Source: Bacillota bacterium (GTDB lineage: Bacteria > Bacillota_I > Bacilli_A > Acholeplasmatales > Acholeplasmataceae). Taken from it: 7,593 bases of DNA. Location of the stretch: assembly GCA_006226985.1 (NCBI GenBank), contig SBGC01000125.1, forward strand, positions 1-7,593, given 5' to 3'. Shown here piece by piece: positions 1 to 6,048 of the stretch; position 1 is the first letter of the stretch, and every line of letters starts with the position of its first letter. The notes below the pieces were generated by a model that made no database searches, had not been told where the DNA came from, and worked only from the letters and a program-made list of their open reading frames with translations. A program made the position numbers and the translations under genes.

Positions 1-2054
1 ACGATAAATCCAGCTGTTCCTAGTGAAGAATATAAAACAATATCTCGTTGATTTTTTGCATCATTAAGTGCTTGTTGATATAAATCTGTAACTAATATGC
101 CAGAAAACTCACTTTCTAAGTCTTCAATTAATGCTTTTTTATCACTCGTTCTAAGGAAAAATGAACGATTTTCTTCAAACCTTACAGATTCAGCAAGTAC
201 GTATGTCGATAGAAATGTTGGTAAAATGATTTGTGAATCATAAACACCAGAAACGGGGTAAGGAACTCCTGGTATCGTTTTAGGAAATGGTAATGCATGA
301 ACTGAAGGGAATAAATTGTAAGTTGATTCTCTAATAATCACTTGATTATTTACAGGATATGCTCCAATAACCAAATCAATTTGATCTGTGAAAATTTCAT
401 AACCGGTCATATCAATATCATATTGTTGCGCATCATAAGCATATTGAGCAGTCATCGGATCTAAGTAGATCAGATTTTGTTCAGCATCGACAATACCAAC
501 AACATTAACAACAATTTGACCTAATTCAATCTTCTCTTCAAGTAAATGTCTATAAGACCAAATACCGATACTTTGTCCTGAACTACCTTTAACAATATCT
601 TCAGCAAGTGCTTTACTGAGTAAAACATCATAGGGTGAAGTTGGTAATTCTCCACGAAGGAGATCTGATTTTTTAATGTCGTCGTAATAATCAATTCGAG
701 TATAAATATCATTTTGTCGATTATCTGAATTGAGTAAAAACCTGAAATTTATAAAATTAACATAGGAATTAATTTGAAAGTGTTCATCATCTTCACCAAA
801 TGCTAGTAACTCCTCGTAGGTATAAAAATCATCAACTATATAGCTATTAACAGATACATAATCTGTTCCAAGTTCAATATATTTCTCAGGTTCTAAAACG
901 ACAACTGATGCTAAAAATGAGATTGTAAAAGCAATGACCATTCCAGCAATGAGGAAACTAAACAACATAATTTTCCCTTTACGTGAGGTCTTAGCAATTT
1001 TAACAAGTGCCATCCAAACAATTTGTTTCATCGATACTAATAATTTGGGTTGTCGATGAACTTCTTTGTTGTCAAGCGCACCTAAATCAAACGATGTTTC
1101 AATCATTTCTTCTCTTGTTTTTTTAACAAAGTGTTCATCTTTAATAATGACACCACTATTTTTATCAATCAATTTAACTTTTTGATATGGTGCATCAACT
1201 TCAAGATAGAGTGTCTTATTCTTGACGATGAGTCTTACAGATATCGGTTGTTCATCTTCTTGATGATCTTTATAAAGTGCTGTTTTAAGCGCTGCTGATT
1301 CTGAATCAGCGAGTTGATTTAAATCTTTTAAATAGATAATGTCATCATTACTAAATGAATGATCGTGGTCAGTATGGTTATCGGTATCACTGATGATTTG
1401 GCCATCTTTTAATTCAATGATGCGATCACCATAGAACTGAGCAATATCTCTTTCGTGTGTGACTAGTACTACGAGTTTTTCCATGGAGATTTGCTTAATA
1501 ATGTTCATGATTTCCAGTGTGTTCTTACTATCTAGATTACCAGTAGGTTCATCTGCGATAATAATTCTTGGATTTTTTACGAGTGCTCTCGCAATAGCAA
1601 CTCTTTGTTGTTGTCCTCCAGATAATTGGAGTGCTCTTTTCTTCCGATAAGGAAACATATTAACAGCATTTAAAATATAGTGAACGCGATCTTCAATGAC
1701 TTTTGGATCATGAATACCAATCATTTTTAAAACAAATGCAACGTTATCAAAAACAGATAATTCAGGTAACAAATTATAATTTTGGAAAATATAGCCTACA
1801 GCTTCATTCCGAATTTTTTCCCATGTACCAGCATCATATCCTTCGATTTGTGTATGGTCAAAATCAATCGTTCCCGATTGAACTTTATCAAGTCCACCTA
1901 ATACGTTTAGAAGTGTTGTTTTACCAGAACCTGATGGCCCAAGTAAGACAACAAGTCCCTTTTCAGGAAATTCAAGATTAATGTCATTTAAAACATGGAT
2001 TTCATTTTTCTTAAAACGATTAAAATACTTATGTAAATGATTAACTTTGATCAT
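1..2054 (-). CDS. ABC transporter, fused ATPase and FtsX/MacB-like permease, 3' part missing
   Basis: The reading frame is open from ATG at 2054 to the window edge (684 codons, no stop), so the C-terminus is missing. The N-terminal ATPase domain (about residues 1-225) is complete: Walker [10 protein letters not shown] (39-47), Q-loop Gln91, signature LSGGQ (144-148), Walker B IIIADEP (164-170) with Glu169, and switch His200. A linker of about 135 residues follows, starting with a His/Asp-rich stretch (about 224-238) and holding a predicted beta-rich segment (about 268-306). The first membrane helix is at about 362-386 ([17 protein letters not shown]). About 285 residues of extracytoplasmic domain follow; the sequence ends about where the second helix should begin. 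This is the MacB-type layout. Family knowledge: such proteins use ATP hydrolysis for mechanical work on extracytoplasmic substrates (export, antibiotic or peptide defence, lipoprotein handling). The start lies 2 bases after the stop of the upstream ABC gene, which suggests coupled expression and a heterodimer. The substrate cannot be inferred. Confidence 0.93.
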   Translation of the reverse strand, partial: MIKVNHLHKYFNRFKKNEIHVLNDINLEFPEKGLVVLLGPSGSGKTTLLNVLGGLDKVQSGTIDFDHTQIEGYDAGTWEKIRNEAVGYIFQNYNLLPELSVFDNVAFVLKMIGIHDPKVIEDRVHYILNAVNMFPYRKKRALQLSGGQQQRVAIARALVKNPRIIIADEPTGNLDSKNTLEIMNIIKQISMEKLVVLVTHERDIAQFYGDRIIELKDGQIISDTDNHTDHDHSFSNDDIIYLKDLNQLADSESAALKTALYKDHQEDEQPISVRLIVKNKTLYLEVDAPYQKVKLIDKNSGVIIKDEHFVKKTREEMIETSFDLGALDNKEVHRQPKLLVSMKQIVWMALVKIAKTSRKGKIMLFSFLIAGMVIAFTISFLASVVVLEPEKYIELGTDYVSVNSYIVDDFYTYEELLAFGEDDEHFQINSYVNFINFRFLLNSDNRQNDIYTRIDYYDDIKKSDLLRGELPTSPYDVLLSKALAEDIVKGSSGQSIGIWSYRHLLEEKIELGQIVVNVVGIVDAEQNLIYLDPMTAQYAYDAQQYDIDMTGYEIFTDQIDLVIGAYPVNNQVIIRESTYNLFPSVHALPFPKTIPGVPYPVSGVYDSQIILPTFLSTYVLAESVRFEENRSFFLRTSDKKALIEDLESEFSGILVTDLYQQALNDAKNQRDIVLYSSLGTAGFI

Positions 2055-2056
2055 GA

Positions 2057-4261
2057 TTAATCCCCCTTACTTTGAGAGAGTGTTTCAATCACTGATTGAT
2101 TGAACACTTTCTTGTTAAATCTTAGGCCTAACCATCCACCAAAGAGGATAAAAATGAAAAGTAGATAGAAATAATCTCTTAATTCCATATATTCTAGTGT
2201 AGCTCTTAAGAAATAGAGCTGTTCACTAATAATTCTCATAACAATTAAGACAATGATAAATCCCATGATTGACATCATGATTTGTTCTAAAACAACGAGT
2301 CTTGCTAAAGTGACTTTATTCGTACCAATGGATCGATAGATTGCAAAATCTTTCTTTCGTGAATTCATCACATTTCTAGAAACTGCATGTACTATCGAGT
2401 ATAAGAAAAGACCAAAGAGTGTTAAAAAGATGACAGCTAGCATACCTTGTAAAAAGACATAGAAATCTCTCAGTGGCGATGAAATATAGGATGGGTAAAA
2501 TACGCGATACGTATCAATATCGAGTGTATCAACAACTCGTTTGCCTGAGTAAAATCCTGTAACACTAACTGAGATCATCGCTTGTTCTTCTAACATATAC
2601 TCATCTTCAAAATTGACGATTTGCTCTTCCATGATTTGATCAAAAAGTGATTGTTTGATGTAAAGCTGTCTCCACTCATAGGGGATTGAAGGCACGGAAA
2701 TAGTAAGATTTGTTAATGGTAAATTAATATCATCATATCCATCATAAAACTTAAATTCAAGCGTAAGTGATTGGTTATTTAACGTCGTTCGTGTTCCTTC
2801 TCCTTCAATGAAAATATCTACATTTTGAAATTGATTATATGAACGATTTACATAATAATCTGATCCATCAATTTCAATATTTAAATTGTTTGTCAACATG
2901 CCATAAATTTGGGCGTATTTATCATAGTCGATAAGATCTTCAGGTTCTATCTCTTTATCTAAATAGGCATCAGAAAAATAGATGATTTCTCGATTGAGTT
3001 TATCTTTACCAACAATAACAAATGTTTCGATAATTATATTAGAATAACTATTGACTAAACTGACAGTCTCACCAATCTCAAAATCCATATATGCACTACC
3101 AAAGATAATTTCATTTTCTAGAACAGGTCTTCTACCACTAATATCACTTGAATCAATAGAGTGGTGTGTATCGGTTGCTTCTATATATGGACCATAATAG
3201 GTGTCTTGACCGTATAGAAATAAATCTGTTGAGTTATAAAAGAGTAAAGCATTTTTATGGACATAATTGATATTTGGATGATCTTTGATGTCTTCCAACT
3301 CATCATCAGTAAATGCAGTCCCATCTCTTTTTTCTATGAGTAGTCGGGTTCTTGGAACATTATTATAATAAGATGATTGACTGAGACCTGCTTCACGTAC
3401 TTGAGATATACGATCCGAATAAGCAAAGGTAAATGCACCAATGACAATGATTTGCATTAAAAGTAAGAAGATAAGTTTTTTAGGTTGTGATAATAAATTA
3501 CGTGTTGCAAAACGGAGCATCGTTAAAAATGAAAGATTTTTTGCTTTCTTGGGTTCAATAAGATCTATTTTTTCATATGCTTTAATCTTTTTGTCTTCAA
3601 CAACTTCACCATCATGCATTTTGATCTTTCGAGTAGCAAATTGTTGAACTTGATCGTAATCATGTGTCACGACAATCACAAGCTTGTTTTTACTAATGTC
3701 ATGAAGAAGTTTAATAATTTGTTCACCTGATGCAGAATCTAAGTTACCTGTTGGCTCATCTGCAACTATAATAGGACAGTCTTTTGCAAGTGCTCTTGCA
3801 ATAACGGTTCGTTGCTTTTGTCCACCAGATAGTTTGGATGCTTTATGGTTTTTATGTGAGGTTAATCCGACTTGTTCAATCAGTTCTAAGGCTCTTTCTT
3901 TTCGTTTTTTAGGATCATAACCTTGAACTTCAAGTGCTAATAAAACATTTTGATACACTGTGTAAGAATCAATAATGTTATAACTTTGGAAAACAAATCC
4001 GATATAAGTTCCTCGATATTTTTCCCAGTCTGAAATCGTATAATGTGATGTTTCTTCATTAAAAAGATACAGCTCACCCTCTTCATAACCATCTAGACCT
4101 GATACGACATTCAGTAAAGTTGATTTCCCTGAACCTGATTCACCTGTAACAGCAACAAATTCACCGAGTTCAAATTCCAGGTTAATTCGTTTCATACCTA
4201 CAGATACTGTTTCTTCTGATTTATAATATTTTGATACGTCAACTAATTTAATAAGACTCAT
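2057..4261 (-). CDS. ABC transporter, fused ATPase and FtsX/MacB-like permease, complete
   Basis: The protein has 734 aa and the same layout as its downstream neighbour. ATPase domain, about 1-225: Walker A GESGSGKST (40-48), Gln92 of the Q-loop, signature LSGGQ (144-148), Walker B IIVADEP (164-170) with catalytic Glu169, and switch His200. A short linker of about 40 residues leads to membrane helix 1 (about 262-281), a large extracytoplasmic domain (about 282-600), then helices at about 603-626, 656-678 and 697-715, and a short cytoplasmic tail. The stretch after helix 2, with SRKKDFAIYRSIGTNK (634-649), is the typical FtsX-family loop. One helix before and three after the ectodomain is the MacB topology; the fused N-terminal ATPase also matches MacB rather than LolCDE. 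No outer membrane is expected here, so a tripartite pump is unlikely. Start: ATG at 4261 is preceded by AGAGGA (4269-4274) seven bases away, inside the end of the phosphatase gene. All ATPase motifs are intact in both proteins, so a heterodimer would have two competent sites. Substrate unknown. Confidence 0.94.
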   Translation of the reverse strand: MSLIKLVDVSKYYKSEETVSVGMKRINLEFELGEFVAVTGESGSGKSTLLNVVSGLDGYEEGELYLFNEETSHYTISDWEKYRGTYIGFVFQSYNIIDSYTVYQNVLLALEVQGYDPKKRKERALELIEQVGLTSHKNHKASKLSGGQKQRTVIARALAKDCPIIVADEPTGNLDSASGEQIIKLLHDISKNKLVIVVTHDYDQVQQFATRKIKMHDGEVVEDKKIKAYEKIDLIEPKKAKNLSFLTMLRFATRNLLSQPKKLIFLLLMQIIVIGAFTFAYSDRISQVREAGLSQSSYYNNVPRTRLLIEKRDGTAFTDDELEDIKDHPNINYVHKNALLFYNSTDLFLYGQDTYYGPYIEATDTHHSIDSSDISGRRPVLENEIIFGSAYMDFEIGETVSLVNSYSNIIIETFVIVGKDKLNREIIYFSDAYLDKEIEPEDLIDYDKYAQIYGMLTNNLNIEIDGSDYYVNRSYNQFQNVDIFIEGEGTRTTLNNQSLTLEFKFYDGYDDINLPLTNLTISVPSIPYEWRQLYIKQSLFDQIMEEQIVNFEDEYMLEEQAMISVSVTGFYSGKRVVDTLDIDTYRVFYPSYISSPLRDFYVFLQGMLAVIFLTLFGLFLYSIVHAVSRNVMNSRKKDFAIYRSIGTNKVTLARLVVLEQIMMSIMGFIIVLIVMRIISEQLYFLRATLEYMELRDYFYLLFIFILFGGWLGLRFNKKVFNQSVIETLSQSKGD
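2061..2068 (-). promoter_or_regulatory. Ribosome binding site inside the end of the upstream gene
   Basis: The minus strand reads AAGGGGGA, then six bases, then ATG at 2054. The site is built from the last sense codons (Lys-Gly-Asp) of the preceding ABC gene, whose TAA (2057-2059) lies between the site and the ATG. A ribosome finishing the upstream gene is therefore placed to start the next one, which supports the chosen start and translational coupling. Confidence 0.8.
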
Positions 4262-4262
4262 A

Positions 4263-4916
4263 TTAAAATCCTCTTTCTAAGATGTTGAGTAATTCATGTG
4301 GATGATGAATGATGATGGTTGCACCATGTTTGATAAGTTCGTCCTCATCTCTAAATCCCCATGAAACTCCTATCGATTTAATGCCTGCATTATGTGAAGT
4401 GATGATATCTGTGTCTGAATCACCGACAAAAATAGCTTCATCTTTTTTAACATTTAAAAGTTTTATCGCTTTATAAAGCATATCTGGAGCTGGTTTAATG
4501 GGTATACCTGTTGTTTCACCAATTGATACATCAAACACCCCTTGAAAGATGTCTTGATTAAGAGCTTCGACGAGATGTTCAAATTTATTTGAAACAACAC
4601 CGAGTTTATAACCTTTTTGTTTGAGTGTTTGTAATAATGACATGATTCCTGGATATGGTCCTGTGTTTTCAGTATGATGAGCATCATAATAATCTTGATA
4701 TAAATGAAAGACTTCTTTAATTTCTTCGTCTTCTAAATCTTTAGGTACAACTCTTTTAATGAGTGTCATCGCACCATTACCGACACTTTTTCTAATCATA
4801 TCAAGTGATTGTTCATTAAATTTTTTTATTTTAAATGCGTGATTAACTGCAATCCAAATATCTGTGAGTGTATTTAAGATTGTTCCATCCATATCAAATA
4901 ATATTGCTTTAATCAT
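4263..4916 (-). CDS. HAD-superfamily phosphatase, phosphoglycolate phosphatase/PpaX type
   Basis: The protein has 217 aa, the usual length for this group. Motif I is DMDGTILNT, with nucleophile Asp8 and acid/base Asp10. An alpha-helical C1 cap spans about 16-80. Motif II is GVVSNK (Ser109), motif III is Lys141 in IPIKPAPDM, and motif IV is FVGDSDTD (Asp166 and Asp170, metal binding). The KPAPD segment after a C1 cap is typical of Gph/PpaX/PgmB-like enzymes, which hydrolyse small phosphate esters such as phosphoglycolate, or pyrophosphate, in the cytoplasm; the exact substrate cannot be read from sequence. A beta-phosphoglucomutase is less likely because of the Gph-like cap. The start ATG (4916) has AAAGGA ten bases upstream. 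The gene is first in a unit with the two ABC genes (gap to the next start: one base). No functional link to the transporter is obvious; co-transcription may be incidental. Confidence 0.9.
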   Translation of the reverse strand: MIKAILFDMDGTILNTLTDIWIAVNHAFKIKKFNEQSLDMIRKSVGNGAMTLIKRVVPKDLEDEEIKEVFHLYQDYYDAHHTENTGPYPGIMSLLQTLKQKGYKLGVVSNKFEHLVEALNQDIFQGVFDVSIGETTGIPIKPAPDMLYKAIKLLNVKKDEAIFVGDSDTDIITSHNAGIKSIGVSWGFRDEDELIKHGATIIIHHPHELLNILERGF

Positions 4917-4947
4917 GTTGGCAGATTCCTTTCACGTTGTTAATGAT

Positions 4948-4976
4948 ATTATATCACTTATGATATAAAGATAAGC
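4948..4976 (-). promoter_or_regulatory. Promoter of the phosphatase-ABC unit
   Basis: On the minus strand there is a perfect -10 box TATAAT (4948-4953) about 32 bases upstream of the phosphatase ATG. The -35 region at 17-base spacing (GCTTAT, 4971-4976) is a poor match to TTGACA. It lies just beyond the terminator of the upstream gene, as expected for a new transcription unit. The -10 is convincing, the -35 is not. Confidence 0.55.
4949..4968. repeat. Perfect inverted repeat over the promoter, candidate operator
   Basis: TTATATCA, four bases (CTTA), TGATATAA: two perfect 8-base arms. The repeat covers most of the -10 box and the spacer of the minus-strand promoter. A second overlapping palindrome, TGATAT-T-ATATCA (4944-4956), shares one arm. 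The 8-4-8 form would suit a dimeric repressor. It is AT-rich, so chance symmetry is possible, and no regulator gene is visible in the window. Confidence 0.4.
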
Positions 4977-4987
4977 GATATAGAATA

Positions 4988-5016
4988 TAAAGAAAAAGTT
5001 TGAGTGTCCTCAAACT
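4988..5016 (-). terminator. Intrinsic terminator of the 145-aa gene
   Basis: Read on the minus strand: stem AGTTTGAG, loop GACA, stem CTCAAACT, then TTTTTC and an AT-rich run. The eight-base stem is perfect (arms 5009-5016 and 4997-5004). The TGA stop codon of the gene (5010-5012) lies inside the first arm, so translation ends within the terminator. Confidence 0.85.
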
Positions 5017-5447
5017 CTTTCATCCATAACATCAGATAGTTCTTCTAGAAACGCATCTATTTGATGTGAATAATCTATTTTTTCTTTGTAGTGCTCCATC
5101 AAGTCCATATAGTCTTTTTTTAAATGCCACAATTCAACCCAATCAAGATTCACCATTGAAATTTCATTGTCCTTTAACCAAAAAATAGCAGTTGATGAAT
5201 CAAATAAATCACTAGGTTTCTTTTTGGTTACTTCAAAAATGACACAATATTGATTTTGATGCCCAACATATAATGTGAGTGATTTCATATCTGTATGAAA
5301 ACTATATGATGATTTCAAAGCATTCAATATTAATTTATGTCTATATTGATCTTCAGTTTGGACTGATTCAAGTTTTTTACCACCCATTTGAGAGATAATA
5401 AAACTAGAAAATGTGAGATTGAAAACTCTAAATATTTTATTCTTCAT
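5010..5447 (-). CDS. Uncharacterised protein, 145 aa
   Basis: I do not recognise this protein. With the start at ATG 5447 it has 145 aa. It begins basic and moderately hydrophobic (MKNKIFRVFNLTF), without a clear signal peptide or a full membrane helix. The middle looks like alternating strands (SLTLYVG, CVIFEVTKK, STAIFWLKDN), which suggests a small mixed alpha/beta domain. The last 45 residues are charged and helical. There is one Cys and no recognisable catalytic motif. The longer frame, with ATGs at 5471 and 5465, is rejected because a strong ribosome binding site lies inside it, just before 5447. The gene has its own terminator, is divergent from ssrA and is transcribed apart from the phosphatase-ABC unit. 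It ends in TGA. I see no strong promoter; the best guess is CATAAT at 5516-5521, giving a leader of roughly 60 bases. Confidence 0.75.
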   Translation of the reverse strand: MKNKIFRVFNLTFSSFIISQMGGKKLESVQTEDQYRHKLILNALKSSYSFHTDMKSLTLYVGHQNQYCVIFEVTKKKPSDLFDSSTAIFWLKDNEISMVNLDWVELWHLKKDYMDLMEHYKEKIDYSHQIDAFLEELSDVMDERV

Positions 5448-5456
5448 GATTTTATA

Positions 5457-5463
5457 CCCTCCC
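5457..5463 (-). promoter_or_regulatory. Ribosome binding site fixing the start at 5447
   Basis: The minus strand reads GGGAGGG, nine bases upstream of ATG 5447. The site overlaps the upstream in-frame ATG at 5465 and its Gly-Gly codons, so those residues are better read as leader than as protein. Confidence 0.75.
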
Positions 5464-5498
5464 ATACTCACAATTTACCACGATTTTTCAAGGATGAG

Positions 5499-5516
5499 TA
5501 GGGCGTATATGTCCTA
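5499..5516. repeat. Imperfect inverted repeat between divergent genes
   Basis: TAGGGCGTA followed directly by TATGTCCTA: seven of nine positions are symmetric. It lies between the 145-aa gene and the ssrA promoter and is less AT-rich than its surroundings. It may be a protein-binding site acting on the minus-strand gene, or chance. Confidence 0.25.
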
Positions 5517-5540
5517 TTATGCATTTTTTTGATAAAAATC

Positions 5541-5569
5541 TTTACATTCGGTTGGGTTTATTGTAAGAT
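5541..5569 (+). promoter_or_regulatory. Promoter of ssrA
   Basis: -35 TTTACA (5541-5546, five of six), 17-base spacer, -10 TAAGAT (5564-5569, four of six). The mature tmRNA 5' end is nine bases downstream of the -10, so the primary transcript probably starts a few bases earlier and is trimmed at the 5' end, as RNase P does for tmRNA. Confidence 0.65.
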
Positions 5570-5666
5570 ATATCCGCTGGGGATGTTCATGGATTCGTCA
5601 CGGCACGGATCAACGTATAAGCATGTCTTGGTTGCTCAAGTAAAAAAGCCGAGGTTATTAATAACC

Positions 5667-5696
5667 GGAAACCAATCTTTATCTTTCGCTGCCTAA
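5667..5696 (+). other. tmRNA tag reading frame (GNQSLSFAA, stop TAA)
   Basis: By comparison with the Bacillus subtilis tmRNA, where TAACT precedes the first tag codon GGC, TAACC here precedes GGA (5667). The frame then encodes Gly-Asn-Gln-Ser-Leu-Ser-Phe-Ala-Ala and stops at TAA (5694-5696). With the alanine carried by the tmRNA the tag would be AGNQSLSFAA. The C-terminal FAA fits the small hydrophobic end recognised by ClpXP, FtsH or Lon. The end of the frame is sure; the resume codon is inferred from alignment by eye. Confidence 0.75.
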
Positions 5697-5763
5697 GAAA
5701 AGGTGCGAGCCTACGATGAATTTACTTACGGTTCTTCTGCGGCCCAACTCTAGTAAGTTATAC

Positions 5764-5802
5764 TTATTGAATCTCCTAGATCAATAAAAGAACACTATAG
5801 GA
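5764..5802 (+). other. tmRNA pseudoknot (internal)
   Basis: TTATTG (5764-5769) pairs with CAATAA (5782-5787). The loop bases TCCTA (5774-5778) pair with TAGGA (5798-5802) downstream. The two helices interlock as an H-type pseudoknot at the place where tmRNAs carry PK2-PK3. Confidence 0.6.
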
Positions 5803-5805
5803 TAG

Positions 5806-5854
5806 TCATGTTAGCATTTGTCTATTTCGTTAGCATGATGAATTCATAAATAGA
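5806..5854 (+). other. tmRNA pseudoknot (3'-most, PK4-like)
   Basis: TCATG (5806-5810) pairs with CATGA (5834-5838). TCTATTT (5821-5827), inside that loop, pairs with AAATAGA (5848-5854). This is an H-type pseudoknot just before the strand that returns to the tRNA-like domain. Confidence 0.6.
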
Positions 5855-5934
5855 ATAAACATGTAGAAAGTATTTTGCAAAGTGTCTTGCACAGGGGTTC
5901 AAGTCCCCTCATCTCCACCAAACTTTAAAAAAAG

Positions 5935-5984
5935 ACTTGTTAATATAGCATTTTAGGCTATTATTTACGAGTTTTTATTTTTTT
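5935..5984 (+). terminator. Intrinsic terminator of ssrA
   Basis: A long hairpin starts 14 bases after the CCA end. The arm from ACTTGT (5935-5940) to AGC pairs with GCT to ACGAGT (5967-5972). There is one mismatch, one G-U and one bulge over about 15 pairs, with a loop of about seven bases. TTTTATTTTTTT follows. Confidence 0.85.
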
Positions 5985-6011
5985 CTCACTATCATATTTT
6001 TTTACTATAAT
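5983..6011 (+). promoter_or_regulatory. Promoter of rsmH
   Basis: -35 TTCTCA (5983-5988, four of six), 17-base spacer, -10 TATAAT (6006-6011, perfect). Transcription would start near 6018, leaving about 30 bases of leader that include AGAGG (6036-6040), eight bases before the ATG. A second perfect TATAAT (6030-6035) is less likely to serve rsmH, since a start near 6042 would remove the ribosome binding site. Confidence 0.6.
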
Positions 6012-6048
6012 TGGTGTTATTTGATAAACTATAATAGAGGACAACCAA

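Larger units (their letters stand above)
5579..5920 (+). ncRNA. ssrA: Transfer-messenger RNA (tmRNA), complete
   Basis: tmRNA rescues ribosomes stalled on broken mRNAs, together with SmpB: it acts first as an alanine tRNA, then as a short mRNA that adds a degradation tag. Its ends are diagnostic. The 5' GGGGATG pairs with the 3' CATCTCC just before an encoded ACCA. The third pair is G-U, the alanine identity signal read by AlaRS. The T arm is AGGGG-TTCAAGT-CCCCT (5893-5909). The 5' part contains GGATTCG, as in other tmRNAs. The total of 342 bases is in the normal one-piece range. The tag frame is at 5667-5696, followed by helices that form at least two H-type pseudoknots. A promoter precedes the gene and an intrinsic terminator follows, so it is its own transcription unit. 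Confidence 0.96.

Noticed and set aside
1703..1981. Plus-strand open frame of 92 codons
   Set aside because: It is antisense to the ATPase domain with intact Walker A and Q-loop, has no ribosome binding site and resembles no family.
4463..4687. Second minus-strand frame inside the phosphatase gene
   Set aside because: It is out of frame with a protein whose four HAD motifs are all intact; no family resemblance.
5448..5471. Longer start for the unknown gene (eight more residues)
   Set aside because: The GGGAGGG ribosome binding site lies inside this stretch, nine bases before ATG 5447.
5811..5836. Direct repeat GTTAGCAT seen twice
   Set aside because: It falls within the tmRNA pseudoknot region, with only two copies and no array spacing.
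5885..5920. Separate tRNA gene suggested by the T arm and CCA
   Set aside because: There is no anticodon or D arm upstream at tRNA distance; the acceptor partner is at 5579, so this is the 3' end of tmRNA.
5579..5920. Two-piece (permuted) tmRNA
   Set aside because: The 5' and 3' acceptor halves are in normal order around the tag, so it is the one-piece form.
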